Source of the DNA: Bacteroidales bacterium | GTDB lineage: Bacteria; Bacteroidota; Bacteroidia; Bacteroidales; Muribaculaceae | DNA length: 42,529 nt | Direction: 5' to 3' | Assembly: GCA_014800785.1 (NCBI GenBank) | Contig: JAAVFK010000021.1 | Location: 12,931-55,459 of the forward strand | In this document: positions 18,178-26,472 of the stretch, piece by piece | Layout: every line of letters begins with the position of its first letter | How positions within the stretch are numbered: the first letter of the stretch is position 1 | Notes under the pieces: generated by a model | Database searches by the model: none | What the model was told of the DNA's origin: nothing | The model's input: only the letters and a program-made list of their open reading frames with translations | Program-made: the position numbers and the translations under genes

Positions 18178-18193
18178 TAAAGTATAGAGACCC

Positions 18194-19201
18194 ATGTCAA
18201 TCTTAGCATTTCAAAAACCCGAAAAGGTCATTATGCTTGAGGCCAACGACAGATTCGGCAAGTTCGAATTCCGTCCTCTCGAGCCCGGCTATGGCCAGAC
18301 CATCGGCAACGCCCTCCGTCGAATCCTTCTGTCGAGTCTGGGTGGCTACGCCATCAATTCGATCAAGATCGAAGGCGTTCCTCACGAACTCGCTACTATC
18401 CCCGGTGTAAAGGAAGATGTGACAAACATCATCCTGAATCTCAAGCAGGTTCGCTTCAAACAGCTGACCGAGGATCATGAGACAGAGAACGCAGTGCTGA
18501 AGGTTTCGGGCACAGACGTATTGAAAGCCGGAGACTTGGGTAAGGTGCTTTCGGGTTTCGAGGTCCTCAATCCTGAGCTCGTGATCGCTCATCTCGATCC
18601 CACAGCCGCTGATTTCAATCTTGAGTTCACGATCAACAAAGGTCGTGGCTGGGTTCCCGCAGACGAGAACCGCGAAATGATCCGTGCGGTCAATCCCGAC
18701 CCCGAGGTCATCGCGATCGACTCGATCTACACCCCGATCAAGAACGTGAAATATGCCGTTGAGAACTTCCGCGTCGAGCAGAAGACCGACTACGAGAAAT
18801 TGATTCTCGAAGTGACCACCGATGGCTCTATACTTCCGAAAGACGCCCTGAAAGAGGCCGCCAAGATCCTGATTCATCACTTCATGCTCTTCTCGGACGA
18901 GAAGATCTCTCTTGAGACTCCGGCCGACGAGCACGAGGATGACTTCGACGAGGAGGTTCTCCACATGCGCCAACTCCTGAAAACCAAACTCGTCGACATG
19001 GGTCTTTCCGTTCGCGCTCTCAACTGTCTGAAGAGTGCCGAGGTCGAGACTCTCGGTGAGCTCGTAGGTTTCCAGAAGAACGATCTGCTGAAGTTCCGCA
19101 ACTTCGGCCGCAAGTCTCTGACCGAGCTTGACGATCTGCTGGCGTCGAACAATCTGTCTTTTGGGATGGACATTTCAAAGTATAAATTAGATAAAGACTA
19201 A
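18194..19201 (+). CDS. rpoA: RNA polymerase alpha subunit
   Basis: Alpha nucleates core RNA polymerase assembly. 335 residues in two domains: the dimerisation domain with [20 protein letters not shown] (about residues 35-55), and an acidic linker [10 protein letters not shown]. The C-terminal domain has [20 protein letters not shown], the helix-hairpin-helix that contacts UP-element DNA and activators. It sits between rpsD and rplQ in standard order. Confidence 0.98.
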   Translation: MSILAFQKPEKVIMLEANDRFGKFEFRPLEPGYGQTIGNALRRILLSSLGGYAINSIKIEGVPHELATIPGVKEDVTNIILNLKQVRFKQLTEDHETENAVLKVSGTDVLKAGDLGKVLSGFEVLNPELVIAHLDPTAADFNLEFTINKGRGWVPADENREMIRAVNPDPEVIAIDSIYTPIKNVKYAVENFRVEQKTDYEKLILEVTTDGSILPKDALKEAAKILIHHFMLFSDEKISLETPADEHEDDFDEEVLHMRQLLKTKLVDMGLSVRALNCLKSAEVETLGELVGFQKNDLLKFRNFGRKSLTELDDLLASNNLSFGMDISKYKLDKD

Positions 19202-19209
19202 AACTCACG

Positions 19210-19704
19210 ATGAGACACAATAAGAAATTCAATCACCTCAGCCGTAAGAAAGGCCATCGCGACGCGCTGCTGACCAACCTTACGATTTCTCTTATCGAGC
19301 ATAAGAGAATCTTCACCACTCTGGCTAAGGCAAAGGCACTCCGCGTGTTCGCCGAGCCCCTGATCACCCGTTCGAAGAAGGACGATATGGCTAACCGCCG
19401 TCTCGTTTTCAGCTACCTCCAGAACAAGGAAGCTGTCAAGGAACTCTTCGGCACGATCGCAGAGAAAGTAGCTGCCCGTCCCGGTGGTTACACCCGCATT
19501 CTCAAGACCGGTCACCGTCTCGGCGACAACGCTGAAATGGCTATGATCGAGCTCGTCGACTTCAACGAGAACATGCTCGCAGCCGACGACAAGAAGGCAG
19601 GCAAGAGCCGTCGTACCCGTCGTGGCGGCAAGAAGAAAGCTGAGGCAACCGAAGCAGCTCCCGCAGCAGAGGCACCCGCAGCAGAAGAGAAAGAGGCAGA
19701 GTAA
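19210..19704 (+). CDS. rplQ: 50S ribosomal protein L17 with charged C-terminal tail
   Basis: L17 lies near the exit tunnel. The conserved part ([21 protein letters not shown] to about residue 125) is normal. A further 40 residues are basic ([16 protein letters not shown]) and then Ala/Glu/Pro-rich, giving 164 residues against about 120-127 in E. coli. Such tails occur in Bacteroidetes L17. It is the last gene of the ribosomal cluster, followed by a strong terminator. Confidence 0.96.
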   Translation: MRHNKKFNHLSRKKGHRDALLTNLTISLIEHKRIFTTLAKAKALRVFAEPLITRSKKDDMANRRLVFSYLQNKEAVKELFGTIAEKVAARPGGYTRILKTGHRLGDNAEMAMIELVDFNENMLAADDKKAGKSRRTRRGGKKKAEATEAAPAAEAPAAEEKEAE

Positions 19705-19722
19705 TCCCTCCCTCCACCAAAT

Positions 19723-19763
19723 AGAAGAGGCCCCGACGTCCATCCGACGCCGGGGCCTCTTCT
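19723..19763. terminator. Convergent terminator between rplQ and cls
   Basis: Arms of 18 positions (AGAAGAGGCCCCG then CGTC, mirrored by GACG then CGGGGCCTCTTCT) pair at 17, with one A/C mismatch and a CATCC loop. It lies between two converging genes and can act in both directions. The + strand continues CTGTTTGTC, a weak T-tract. Confidence 0.8.
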
Positions 19764-19791
19764 GTTTGTCTGCTAAGATAATCTTGCCTGC

Positions 19792-21225
19792 TCAGAGTAT
19801 CGGGGCAAAGAGCCGGGTGACGGACTCGATTGCGCGCTGCCATGAGGGGCGGCGATGCCATTCTGTATAAGTCAGCTTGCGACTTTCGGCGAGATCAGCG
19901 AAGAAGATGTCGCGCATCCGGCGGTTGATGCCGCGGTCATAGATGAACAGGTTCGCCTCGAAATTGTTCTCGAAACTGCGGAAGTCGAAATTGCAGGAAC
20001 CGGCCGTCACCATCTCGTCATCAATGATCATCGCCTTGGCGTGAAGCATTCCCGGCTGGTAAAGATAGACCTTGATGCCGCTTTTCAGACACTGCGTCAC
20101 GTATGAGAAAGACGCGTAGCGTAGCAGGCGCGAATCGGGACGGCACGGAATCATCACACGCACGTCAACACGCGCCGCAGCCGCGGCCTCCAGAGCCTGC
20201 AGCAGAGAGTCCGTAGGGAGAAAATAGGGTGTCTGTATATAGATGGACTTCTTGGCGCTTGAAATGGCCCTCAGAAACGCCAGGACGATGTTCTCGCGAG
20301 AGCTTGTCGGTCCCGAAGTGATCAGCTGCATCCCAATTCCCGGTGCGTGAGGGTCAAGATCACGGAAATGCATCGGAAGGAGAGAATGCTTTTTCTGAAA
20401 AGACCAGTCAATACTGAAGCTCAGAGCAAGAGAACGGACCACATCGCCGGTCACCCGGAAATGAGTGTCGCGCCACACGCGTCCGTCAGGCAGTCCCTTG
20501 TCATAACGGTCGGCGATATTCATCCCGCCGATATATCCGATCTCAAAATCGATCACAACGATCTTGCGGTGGTTGCGCCAGTTGATGCGGTTGGCCAACT
20601 GAGGAAACGTCACCCGGAAGAAAGGGTGAACGTCGACCCCCGCGTCGCTCATGCGTTTGAAAAAGCGGTTGCGGGCACTGAAAGAACCGACGTGGTCATA
20701 GATCACTTTAACGTCCAGTCCGGCCCGGGCCTTCTCGATCAGTATGTCGGCTATTTCTGATCCGAGATCATCGTCGAGAAATATATAATACTGCAGCCAG
20801 ATGGAAGTCGTCGCGTTATGCAGATCGCGTTTCAGCTCCCGGAACTTGGTTGGGCCGTCGGTGAAGATCTCAAGAGAATTGTTGAGCGAAAGTGGGGAAT
20901 GGCTGAGCTCGTTGACCATCTTAGCCATCTGAACCGAATCTGCCGAGAGACCGGTATCGTCAAGATCCAGCTTGCGGGTGGGGTTGCTGTGAAGCAGCTT
21001 CCTCTTGTTGTGACGCGAGATCATATGCAGATGTTTCATACTGCGCCCGAAGAAGAGATAGAATATCAACCCGATGCCCGGAAGGAAGATCAGGGCTATC
21101 ACCCATGTGAGCGCGCGGATCGGATTGCGGTTCTCGGAGAGCACCACATAAACCGCACCGATGATAATGACGAAGTAGACGGTGAGGAAAATGACGACCA
21201 GCCAATAATTGAGATTTTCAAGCAT
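19792..21225 (-). CDS. cls: Cardiolipin synthase (phospholipase D family)
   Basis: Inner-membrane enzyme condensing phosphatidylglycerol into cardiolipin. 477 residues: two N-terminal membrane helices (about 7-30 and 38-60, ending in IGLIFYLFFGRSM), then two phospholipase D domains. Both HKD motifs are complete: NHRKIVVID near residue 217 and HAKAMIIDD near residue 395, each with H-x-K-x4-D. A well-formed promoter lies about 230 bases upstream, with a palindrome next to its -33 box. The gene is convergent with rplQ. Family is certain; cardiolipin synthase rather than another PLD transferase is inferred from the membrane helices and length. Confidence 0.93.
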   Translation of the reverse strand: MLENLNYWLVVIFLTVYFVIIIGAVYVVLSENRNPIRALTWVIALIFLPGIGLIFYLFFGRSMKHLHMISRHNKRKLLHSNPTRKLDLDDTGLSADSVQMAKMVNELSHSPLSLNNSLEIFTDGPTKFRELKRDLHNATTSIWLQYYIFLDDDLGSEIADILIEKARAGLDVKVIYDHVGSFSARNRFFKRMSDAGVDVHPFFRVTFPQLANRINWRNHRKIVVIDFEIGYIGGMNIADRYDKGLPDGRVWRDTHFRVTGDVVRSLALSFSIDWSFQKKHSLLPMHFRDLDPHAPGIGMQLITSGPTSSRENIVLAFLRAISSAKKSIYIQTPYFLPTDSLLQALEAAAAARVDVRVMIPCRPDSRLLRYASFSYVTQCLKSGIKVYLYQPGMLHAKAMIIDDEMVTAGSCNFDFRSFENNFEANLFIYDRGINRRMRDIFFADLAESRKLTYTEWHRRPSWQRAIESVTRLFAPIL

Positions 21226-21451
21226 AGACGAAGAGGGATTAGTATTTTATCCGGTAGCAGGCTTCGCGGATAATGAAGCAGGCTTCGCAGATCATACGTA
21301 AGAGAGGTAAAGATAGGCTCGAAGAGAGGGGAATAGAGAAGGAGGAGAGGTATATATAAAAAAATAAGAGCTATCTTCACAGACGGCTCTGACTCTTTTG
21401 GCTTAACTAAATAAATTCTTACATTTTCGGCTTGACTTGATTAGGACACTG

Positions 21452-21483
21452 CAAAATTACAAAATCATTTCAAGTCTACCAAA
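21452..21483 (-). promoter_or_regulatory. cls promoter, perfect Bacteroidetes consensus
   Basis: On the minus strand: TTTG (21483-21480), 20 bases, TAATTTTG (21459-21452), an exact match to TTTG-N20-TAnnTTTG. The predicted start is near 21446, leaving a leader of about 220 bases before cls. Confidence 0.8.
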
Positions 21484-21500
21484 TATTTTGAAGAAAAATT

Positions 21501-21521
21501 TGTGTTAAAATTTTTAACACA
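21501..21521. promoter_or_regulatory. Perfect palindrome upstream of the cls -33 box (candidate operator)
   Basis: The left arm TGTGTTAAAA is mirrored exactly by the right arm, with one T between. It lies 17 bases beyond the -33 box of the cls promoter, where an activator would bind, and 98 bases beyond the end of the LytTR regulator gene. It could also be a weak hairpin in the 3' UTR of that regulator. Confidence 0.5.
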
Positions 21522-21619
21522 TAGTTAAAGGCCGTTATAAGAAGTACTTATGTGAAATTATACGTGAAATTTTTTTGCGAAAAAATTTGGAATCGGCATT
21601 TATCGCCCTCCCCGAAAGA

Positions 21620-22441
21620 TCAGATGTCATAGAACCGTTCGAGAAGAGCGCGGCGGTAGTTCTTGGAGATCTTGATCTCGTCGATGTCGTTGAAGGGTGG
21701 GAGAAGCTTGATGTCTGTCTGGGTAATCTCTCCCAGATAGATACTGTTGATGATATACGACTTGTGGGTACGGACGAACTCCGGACCGTAGCTGAGGATA
21801 GACTCGGCTGTCGTGTGGCGCTTGAGTATGTGGCGCTCAAGGGTGGTCGTGATCGCCTCCCATATCTTTCGGTCCGAATCGTACTTGAAGAAGAGCACGG
21901 AGGTCGGGGGGATGATCAGCTTGTCACCCGAGAGTGTCGAGACCGACAGGAACGCCTGGTCCGCCCGCAGAGTGATCATTTTGCAGATATCTCCTGCCGT
22001 CACCCCCGGAAGCTGACCCTCCAGACGGTAACGCTCAAGAATCAGGCCGACCTCATCCGGATCGAAAGGTTTGAGCAGATAATCGTATGCACGCAGGCGG
22101 AACGCCTCGTGGAAATATTTCTGATACTGCGTGTAGAAAATGAAACGGGTGGGTCCCCATTTCTGACCGTTCGTGAACAGCTCGAGGCCGCTACCGTCCG
22201 GATACTCGATGTCGAGAAAGACGAGATCGGGTTTTGTTTTCTTCAGCAGCTTCCGGCCTTCGTCGAGGCTTATGGCGGTGCCGATGATATCGACATACGG
22301 ATACTTGGCAAGAGCTTCGCGCACAACCTCCACAGAGGGGAGGTCATCGTCTATGATAACCACAGACACGTTTCTGCGCTTCAGAAAAGAAGCGTTGTTC
22401 ATAGTGTTCTTATTTTCGGGATGCTCGGTGTTATTTTTCAT
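21620..22441 (-). CDS. LytTR-family response regulator
   Basis: A DNA-binding regulator phosphorylated by the kinase encoded directly upstream. 273 residues. The receiver domain (about 25-140) has the acidic pocket VIIDDD, phospho-acceptor Asp77 in VFLDIEYPDGSG and the conserved Lys124 in LLKPF. The LytTR domain (about 165-270) has FVRTHKSYIINSIYL and ISKNYRRALLERF. An N-terminal extension of about 24 polar residues precedes the receiver; a second ATG at residue 14 could be the real start. It begins 33 bases after the kinase stop, so the two form an operon. Targets are unknown; the cls promoter region and the direct repeats before the kinase are candidates. Confidence 0.92.
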   Translation of the reverse strand: MKNNTEHPENKNTMNNASFLKRRNVSVVIIDDDLPSVEVVREALAKYPYVDIIGTAISLDEGRKLLKKTKPDLVFLDIEYPDGSGLELFTNGQKWGPTRFIFYTQYQKYFHEAFRLRAYDYLLKPFDPDEVGLILERYRLEGQLPGVTAGDICKMITLRADQAFLSVSTLSGDKLIIPPTSVLFFKYDSDRKIWEAITTTLERHILKRHTTAESILSYGPEFVRTHKSYIINSIYLGEITQTDIKLLPPFNDIDEIKISKNYRRALLERFYDI

Positions 22442-22474
22442 GGGAATCCGTTAGGGATATTGTGGTTGTAGCAT

Positions 22475-24529
22475 TCAATTCTCAATTTCCATCCACTTCA
22501 GCGGGATGGTGTAGGTCGCCAGACAACCTGTCTCCGAGCCGTCGGGAGCGAGGGTCTGCATGGTCAGATTGAAAGCTATCTCAACGTTATCGCGTTCGCG
22601 GATCATACGGATAGTCTCCATGATCACGCGAAGACCGGTACCGGTCGAGGGAAACATTGCGGTTCCTCCCCCCGGAGGCGTCGTGTTGAACACGCTCACC
22701 GTCACACGGTCCGGAGCCGGCTGACGCACGCACACCATCAACCGGCACGTCTCGTCGGGAGCGACGCCGGGAAACGCATGCTTGAACGCATTCTCAACCA
22801 GAATCTGGATGAACATCGACGGTATCCACAGATGTTCCGGGTCGAGTCCGTCGGCGATCTCGCGGATATAATCGAAGCGGCCCTCATAATTGTCGGACTG
22901 CACGGAGACATAATTGTCCGTGAACTCCAGTTCCTTGTCGAGGGTGGTCACGATATCCGAGGCGACGAACTGCTGATGGCGCAGGAGAGAGACGATCGCT
23001 TCGAGACGCGACTCGCGACCTGCGTCGCGGTTGCGGATCTCGTGGTTCAGCGCATTGTATATGAAGTGGGGGGTGATTCTTGAGCGGACGGTTTCGGTCC
23101 GGAGTGCCGCGATTTTGGCGAGCATCTTCTCCTCGCGCCGGAGAACCCGGCGGCGGTTGACGAGCACGGCGCCGACAATCACGAGCAGAAGAGCGATGAC
23201 GAAGCCTATGATGGCCAGAAGCCTCATGATCCGGCCCTCCTGGAGCGCGTTCTCGGCCTTGAGACTGAGTACCGAGCGGTCGCGTTCATAGGCCATGCGG
23301 TTGGCCGCGATACTCTGCGAGACCGCCACCGATCTGATCGAATCCTCCAGAGTCTTGAAGCGTCGGTAACTGTCGAGCGCCTTGACCGGATTTCCAGACT
23401 CGCCGTAATAGTCAGACAGGAACTCCAGCCTCAGCAGCTGCATCTCCGGACGCAGCGTGTCGCTGAAGGGGTGAATCGCGATCATATGCTCAACCTGAGC
23501 GCGGTTTCCGCGTTGCCACGCGCGACGCATCATCAGCGTGTGGAGATAGGAGACGGCCACCGGATTGGGTTGCTCTTCGGTGAAATAGCGATACGAATCC
23601 GGGATCAGCCTCTCCACACTGTCCGTCATTCCGAGCTGCAGATAGCAGTCGGCCATATTCACGGCCACGAAATTCTTTTCCCAGTCGGCCGAGGGGAGAG
23701 AGTCTAGATAATTGTCGAGACGCTTGAATGTCTTCAGAGCGCCGGCGAAATCCCGGCGGTAATAGAAATCGGTGCCGTAATTATTGAGGTTGTTGAACTT
23801 CTCGAAAGGAATCATGCGCGGCCAGAGATCCATTGTCCGCTTCCACCAGACCGCCGAATTGTTGAAATCGCGCAGACCGGTGTAGACCGTCGCCAGACCG
23901 CCGTAGAGGGAAACATAATCTTCGGGAGTGAAGCCCGCCGTGTCGGCTTCGAGAATCGCACGGTGGTAGAAGTCGGCCGCCATGTCCAGCCGCGACGCGA
24001 GCTTGTAGGCGTCGGCCACATTTGCCAGCGCCAGCGCGTGCTCCTTGCGGTTACCGGTTTTCTCGGCCGCATCCGCACCCCGCGTGAGGTAGAGGATTGC
24101 CGAATCCGGATTGTTGTAGAAATGGGAATAGACCGTACCCTTCGCCTGGAGCACCTTCTGGAGCATCATCATGCGTGTCGGAGTCTCGGGCTGACGGTCA
24201 AGCCAGCCGGTGGCCGAGTCGATAGCGACCAGCATCGCGTCCGGGCGATAGAGATAATAGTTAAGCACCGCCTCGTGAACCTTCGATCCGCACCAGCGGT
24301 CGGAATCGCCGGTGACCATCGCCGCGGCATACTCCGCGCGCACGAGACTGTCGGCGCTCTCGAAGCGCCCGGAGGAGACGAAAACACCGAATTTCTTGGT
24401 CGCCTCGTCATAATCATCGGCCTTTTCCGAAGAGGTGCGCGAACATGCGGACACGACTCCGAAAACGACCAAAACTGTCGTCAGAGCGAGCGCTGAAAGC
24501 GCACCATGAAGTGTCCGGAGTCTGTTCAT
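22475..24529 (-). CDS. Lipoprotein-type TPR sensor histidine kinase (LytS/HisKA_7TM-like His_kinase family)
   Basis: Sensor partner of the adjacent LytTR regulator. 684 residues. The N-terminus is a lipoprotein signal, GVVSAC with Cys29 as the lipidation site. An extracytoplasmic region of about 390 residues follows, with TPR-like helical repeats (such as ALALANVADAYKLASRLDMAADFYH). Then comes a membrane helix (AIIGFVIALLLVIVGAVLV) and the cytoplasmic kinase: phospho-acceptor His in TPHFIYNALNHE and the ATPase N-box ILVENAFKHAFPG. This is the His_kinase family that pairs with LytTR regulators. Lipidation plus an inner-membrane helix would anchor it twice; if the Cys is not processed, the N-terminus is just a cleaved or uncleaved signal. 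The signal sensed is unknown. Confidence 0.9.
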   Translation of the reverse strand: MNRLRTLHGALSALALTTVLVVFGVVSACSRTSSEKADDYDEATKKFGVFVSSGRFESADSLVRAEYAAAMVTGDSDRWCGSKVHEAVLNYYLYRPDAMLVAIDSATGWLDRQPETPTRMMMLQKVLQAKGTVYSHFYNNPDSAILYLTRGADAAEKTGNRKEHALALANVADAYKLASRLDMAADFYHRAILEADTAGFTPEDYVSLYGGLATVYTGLRDFNNSAVWWKRTMDLWPRMIPFEKFNNLNNYGTDFYYRRDFAGALKTFKRLDNYLDSLPSADWEKNFVAVNMADCYLQLGMTDSVERLIPDSYRYFTEEQPNPVAVSYLHTLMMRRAWQRGNRAQVEHMIAIHPFSDTLRPEMQLLRLEFLSDYYGESGNPVKALDSYRRFKTLEDSIRSVAVSQSIAANRMAYERDRSVLSLKAENALQEGRIMRLLAIIGFVIALLLVIVGAVLVNRRRVLRREEKMLAKIAALRTETVRSRITPHFIYNALNHEIRNRDAGRESRLEAIVSLLRHQQFVASDIVTTLDKELEFTDNYVSVQSDNYEGRFDYIREIADGLDPEHLWIPSMFIQILVENAFKHAFPGVAPDETCRLMVCVRQPAPDRVTVSVFNTTPPGGGTAMFPSTGTGLRVIMETIRMIRERDNVEIAFNLTMQTLAPDGSETGCLATYTIPLKWMEIEN

Positions 24530-24533
24530 GGTG

Positions 24534-24563
24534 CAAAGATAACAAAATTTCCTAATTCACAAA
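24534..24563 (-). promoter_or_regulatory. Candidate promoter of the sensor kinase operon
   Basis: Minus strand: TTTG (24563-24560), 18 bases, TATCTTTG (24541-24534). The -7 box is a perfect match; the spacer is one or two bases short. The predicted transcription start falls at or within a few bases of the ATG at 24529, so the mRNA would be leaderless or nearly so. Confidence 0.55.
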
Positions 24564-24579
24564 TTTTTATAAAAATGGA

Positions 24580-24612
24580 TTTTGCCCTCTTATTGCGCGT
24601 TTTCGCCCTCTT
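24580..24612. repeat. Direct repeats GCCCTCTT 21 bp apart upstream of the sensor kinase promoter
   Basis: TTTT-GCCCTCTT at 24580-24591 recurs as TTTTC-GCCCTCTT at 24600-24612, with the common octamer offset by 21 bases, two helical turns. The pair begins 16 bases beyond the -33 box. Spaced direct repeats at this distance are the way LytTR proteins usually bind, so autoregulation by the neighbouring regulator is plausible though unproven. Confidence 0.5.
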
Positions 24613-24705
24613 GTCACCTATATTTGCCGTTTATCGACAAAATTGCAGTTTTTGCATTTTATTGCCAAAAAATCAATTTTCGCCTCAAATCAGGGGTCGG
24701 GCCCG

Positions 24706-25479
24706 TTATTGGGCGAGGAAAGCGCGGGAGAGGATGGTTTCCAGATCGGCCGACGCCACCTTCACTTTCAGTGCGCCGTCCATAGCCACGGAGATATGGC
24801 CCGTCTCCTCGCTGACGATGATGCAGATCGCGTCGGTCACCTGGCTCATGCCCAGCGCGGCGCGGTGGCGCAGACCGAGATTCTTCGGGATGTTCATATC
24901 GTGGCTCACCGGGAGGATACACCCCACGGACTTGATCCTGTTGTTGGCGATGATCATGGCGCCGTCGTGGAGGGGAGAGTTCTTGAAGAAGATATTTTCG
25001 ATCAGGCGCATGTTGACGTCCGCGTCGATGATGTCGCCCGTCTTCTCATAATCGGTCAGCGGGACCTTCCGCTGCAGACATATCAGTGCGCCGGTCTTCG
25101 ACTTTGACATCGACATGCAGGCGTAGACCACGGCCATCACCTGGGCATGTATCGCCCCGACGTTCTCCTTCTCGTGGCGGAACAGCCGCCTCAGATGGCG
25201 CCAGCGCCCCTGGGAACCGATGTCGATCAGGAATCGCTTGATCTGGTCCTGAAAAAGGATCACGAGGACTATCAGACCGATGCCCATGAACTTGTCGAGG
25301 ATGGTGCCGGTCAGACGCATGTCGAAGACCTCGGACGCTATGACCCAGATCACGATGAAGAGCAGGACGCCGTAGAAGAGACTCAGCGACCCGGAATTCT
25401 TCATCAGACGATAGAGATAGTAGAGCATCAGCGCTACGATCAATATGTCGATTATGTCTTTGATACCGAATTCAATCAT
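24706..25479 (-). CDS. cdaA: Diadenylate cyclase, CdaA type
   Basis: Makes cyclic di-AMP from two ATP at the inner membrane. This messenger controls potassium and osmotic balance and envelope stress in many bacteria. 257 residues: three N-terminal membrane helices (about 8-25, 33-50, 62-78), then the DAC domain. Both catalytic motifs are present, DGA at 172-174 (PLHDGAMII) and RHRAA at 204-208 (LGLRHRAALG). It starts 13 bases after folP and is probably cotranscribed with it. No CdaR-like regulator is visible next to it. Confidence 0.95.
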   Translation of the reverse strand: MIEFGIKDIIDILIVALMLYYLYRLMKNSGSLSLFYGVLLFIVIWVIASEVFDMRLTGTILDKFMGIGLIVLVILFQDQIKRFLIDIGSQGRWRHLRRLFRHEKENVGAIHAQVMAVVYACMSMSKSKTGALICLQRKVPLTDYEKTGDIIDADVNMRLIENIFFKNSPLHDGAMIIANNRIKSVGCILPVSHDMNIPKNLGLRHRAALGMSQVTDAICIIVSEETGHISVAMDGALKVKVASADLETILSRAFLAQ

Positions 25480-25492
25480 GGGAAGGGTTACC

Positions 25493-26335
25493 TCAAGGGT
25501 TGAGAAGCTGGATGACGTCGCGCATCTGGACCGCCTCGGCCACGTCGTGGACGCGGATTATGTCGGCCCCCTTCATCAGCGCGGCGGTATGGAGGGCGAT
25601 GGTGCCCGGAAGTGACTCGGCGGGAGTCGTCTCAAGCGGCCGCCAGATCATCGACTTGCGCGACATCCCGACCAGCAGTGGCCGCCCGAGAGCCTTGAAT
25701 GCCTCCAGATTGCGGAGCAGCTCATAGTTCTGGGACACGTTCTTCGCGAATCCGAAACCGGGATCGATTATCACGTCGGCCACGCCCATCTCGCGCAGGC
25801 GCGCATCCTTGCGGGCCAGATCTTCGAGTACCTCCGCCGTCACGTTGCGGTAGTCTGTCAGTGACTGCATGGTCGCCGGCGTCCCCCTCATGTGCATCAG
25901 CACATAGGCCACGCCCAACTCGGCCACGGTCGGGAACATATCGGGGTCGATGTCGCCCCCGGAGATGTCGTTGATGATCTCCACGCCCCAGACCGACACG
26001 GCCTCGCGCGCCACGGAGGCGCGGAACGTATCGACCGAAACCGGAATCGACGGCCACTCTGTGCGGATAGCCTCCAGAGCCGGAGCGAGACGGTCCCACT
26101 CCTCGGCCGGAGAGATGTCGGCCGCACCCGGGCGGGTCGAATATCCGCCGATGTCGAGCACGTCCACACCGGAGGCGACCATCGCTTCGACACGCTTCTT
26201 CAGCGAGTCGATATATGGCGTGCGGCTCCCCGCGTAGAATGAATCGGGAGTGACGTTTATTATGCCCATTACCCATGGGCGTTCTATGGTTTTCAGTTCC
26301 GAGCCAAGGCGCAGAACAGGTTTTTCTTGAGTCAT
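25493..26335 (-). CDS. folP: Dihydropteroate synthase
   Basis: Folate pathway enzyme joining p-aminobenzoate to dihydropterin pyrophosphate; the sulfonamide target. The start chosen, MTQEKPVLRLGSE, gives 280 residues. A longer frame beginning 36 codons upstream would start inside and beyond the promoter and is rejected. Active-site motifs are all present: GIINVTPDSF, DIGGYSTRPGA, VSVDTF, HMRGTP, DPGFGFAKN, GMSRKS and RVHDV. It heads the folP-cdaA pair, with an excellent promoter 23 bases upstream. Confidence 0.96.
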   Translation of the reverse strand: MTQEKPVLRLGSELKTIERPWVMGIINVTPDSFYAGSRTPYIDSLKKRVEAMVASGVDVLDIGGYSTRPGAADISPAEEWDRLAPALEAIRTEWPSIPVSVDTFRASVAREAVSVWGVEIINDISGGDIDPDMFPTVAELGVAYVLMHMRGTPATMQSLTDYRNVTAEVLEDLARKDARLREMGVADVIIDPGFGFAKNVSQNYELLRNLEAFKALGRPLLVGMSRKSMIWRPLETTPAESLPGTIALHTAALMKGADIIRVHDVAEAVQMRDVIQLLNP

Positions 26336-26357
26336 GTCACAAAATTGAGTCACGTCA

Positions 26358-26389
26358 CAAAGATACCGCCTTTTCTTCAGACGGCCAAA
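26358..26389 (-). promoter_or_regulatory. folP-cdaA promoter, perfect Bacteroidetes consensus
   Basis: Minus strand: TTTG (26389-26386), 20 bases, TATCTTTG (26365-26358). The predicted start near 26352 leaves a leader of about 17 bases, which fixes the folP start at 26335. The leader and box overlap two near-copies of AGTCANGTCACAAA 18 bases apart (26330-26343 and 26348-26361). Confidence 0.85.
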
Positions 26390-26427
26390 TTTAGAGGACC
26401 ATAAACTATTTAGAGGATCATAAACTA
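26390..26427. repeat. Two tandem 19-bp repeats abutting the folP -33 box
   Basis: The units 26390-26408 and 26409-26427 differ at one base (TTTAGAGGA C/T CATAAACTA) and follow each other without a gap. The first touches the -33 box directly, where an activator or repressor would act. Each unit on the minus strand contains GTTTAT, faintly like a LytTR half-site, but the 19-bp period is short for that family. Confidence 0.6.
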
Positions 26428-26472
26428 TGTATAAAAACAGCAAAACCGGTCGCCGCTGAGGGGACCGGTCTG

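Larger units (their letters stand above)
21226..21619. other. 394-base gap: cls promoter and leader, and 3' end of the LytTR regulator
   Basis: No ORF of merit. From right to left it contains an AT-rich inverted repeat (21567-21588, AAATTTTTT/AAAAAATTT around TGCG), a perfect 10-bp palindrome (21501-21521) and the cls promoter (21452-21483). A roughly 220-base cls leader follows, containing two direct copies of AGCAGGCTTCGC (21256-21267 and 21277-21288). Confidence 0.6.

Noticed and set aside
18203-18973. 256-codon minus-strand frame opposite rpoA
   Set aside because: Fully inside rpoA with reverse-codon composition; no independent support.
21575-22471. 298-codon plus-strand frame opposite the LytTR regulator
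   Set aside because: The minus-strand regulator has intact receiver and LytTR motifs; the opposite frame has none.
26336-26443. N-terminal extension of dihydropteroate synthase
   Set aside because: It would be encoded upstream of and across the predicted promoter and tandem repeats; family length fits the later ATG.
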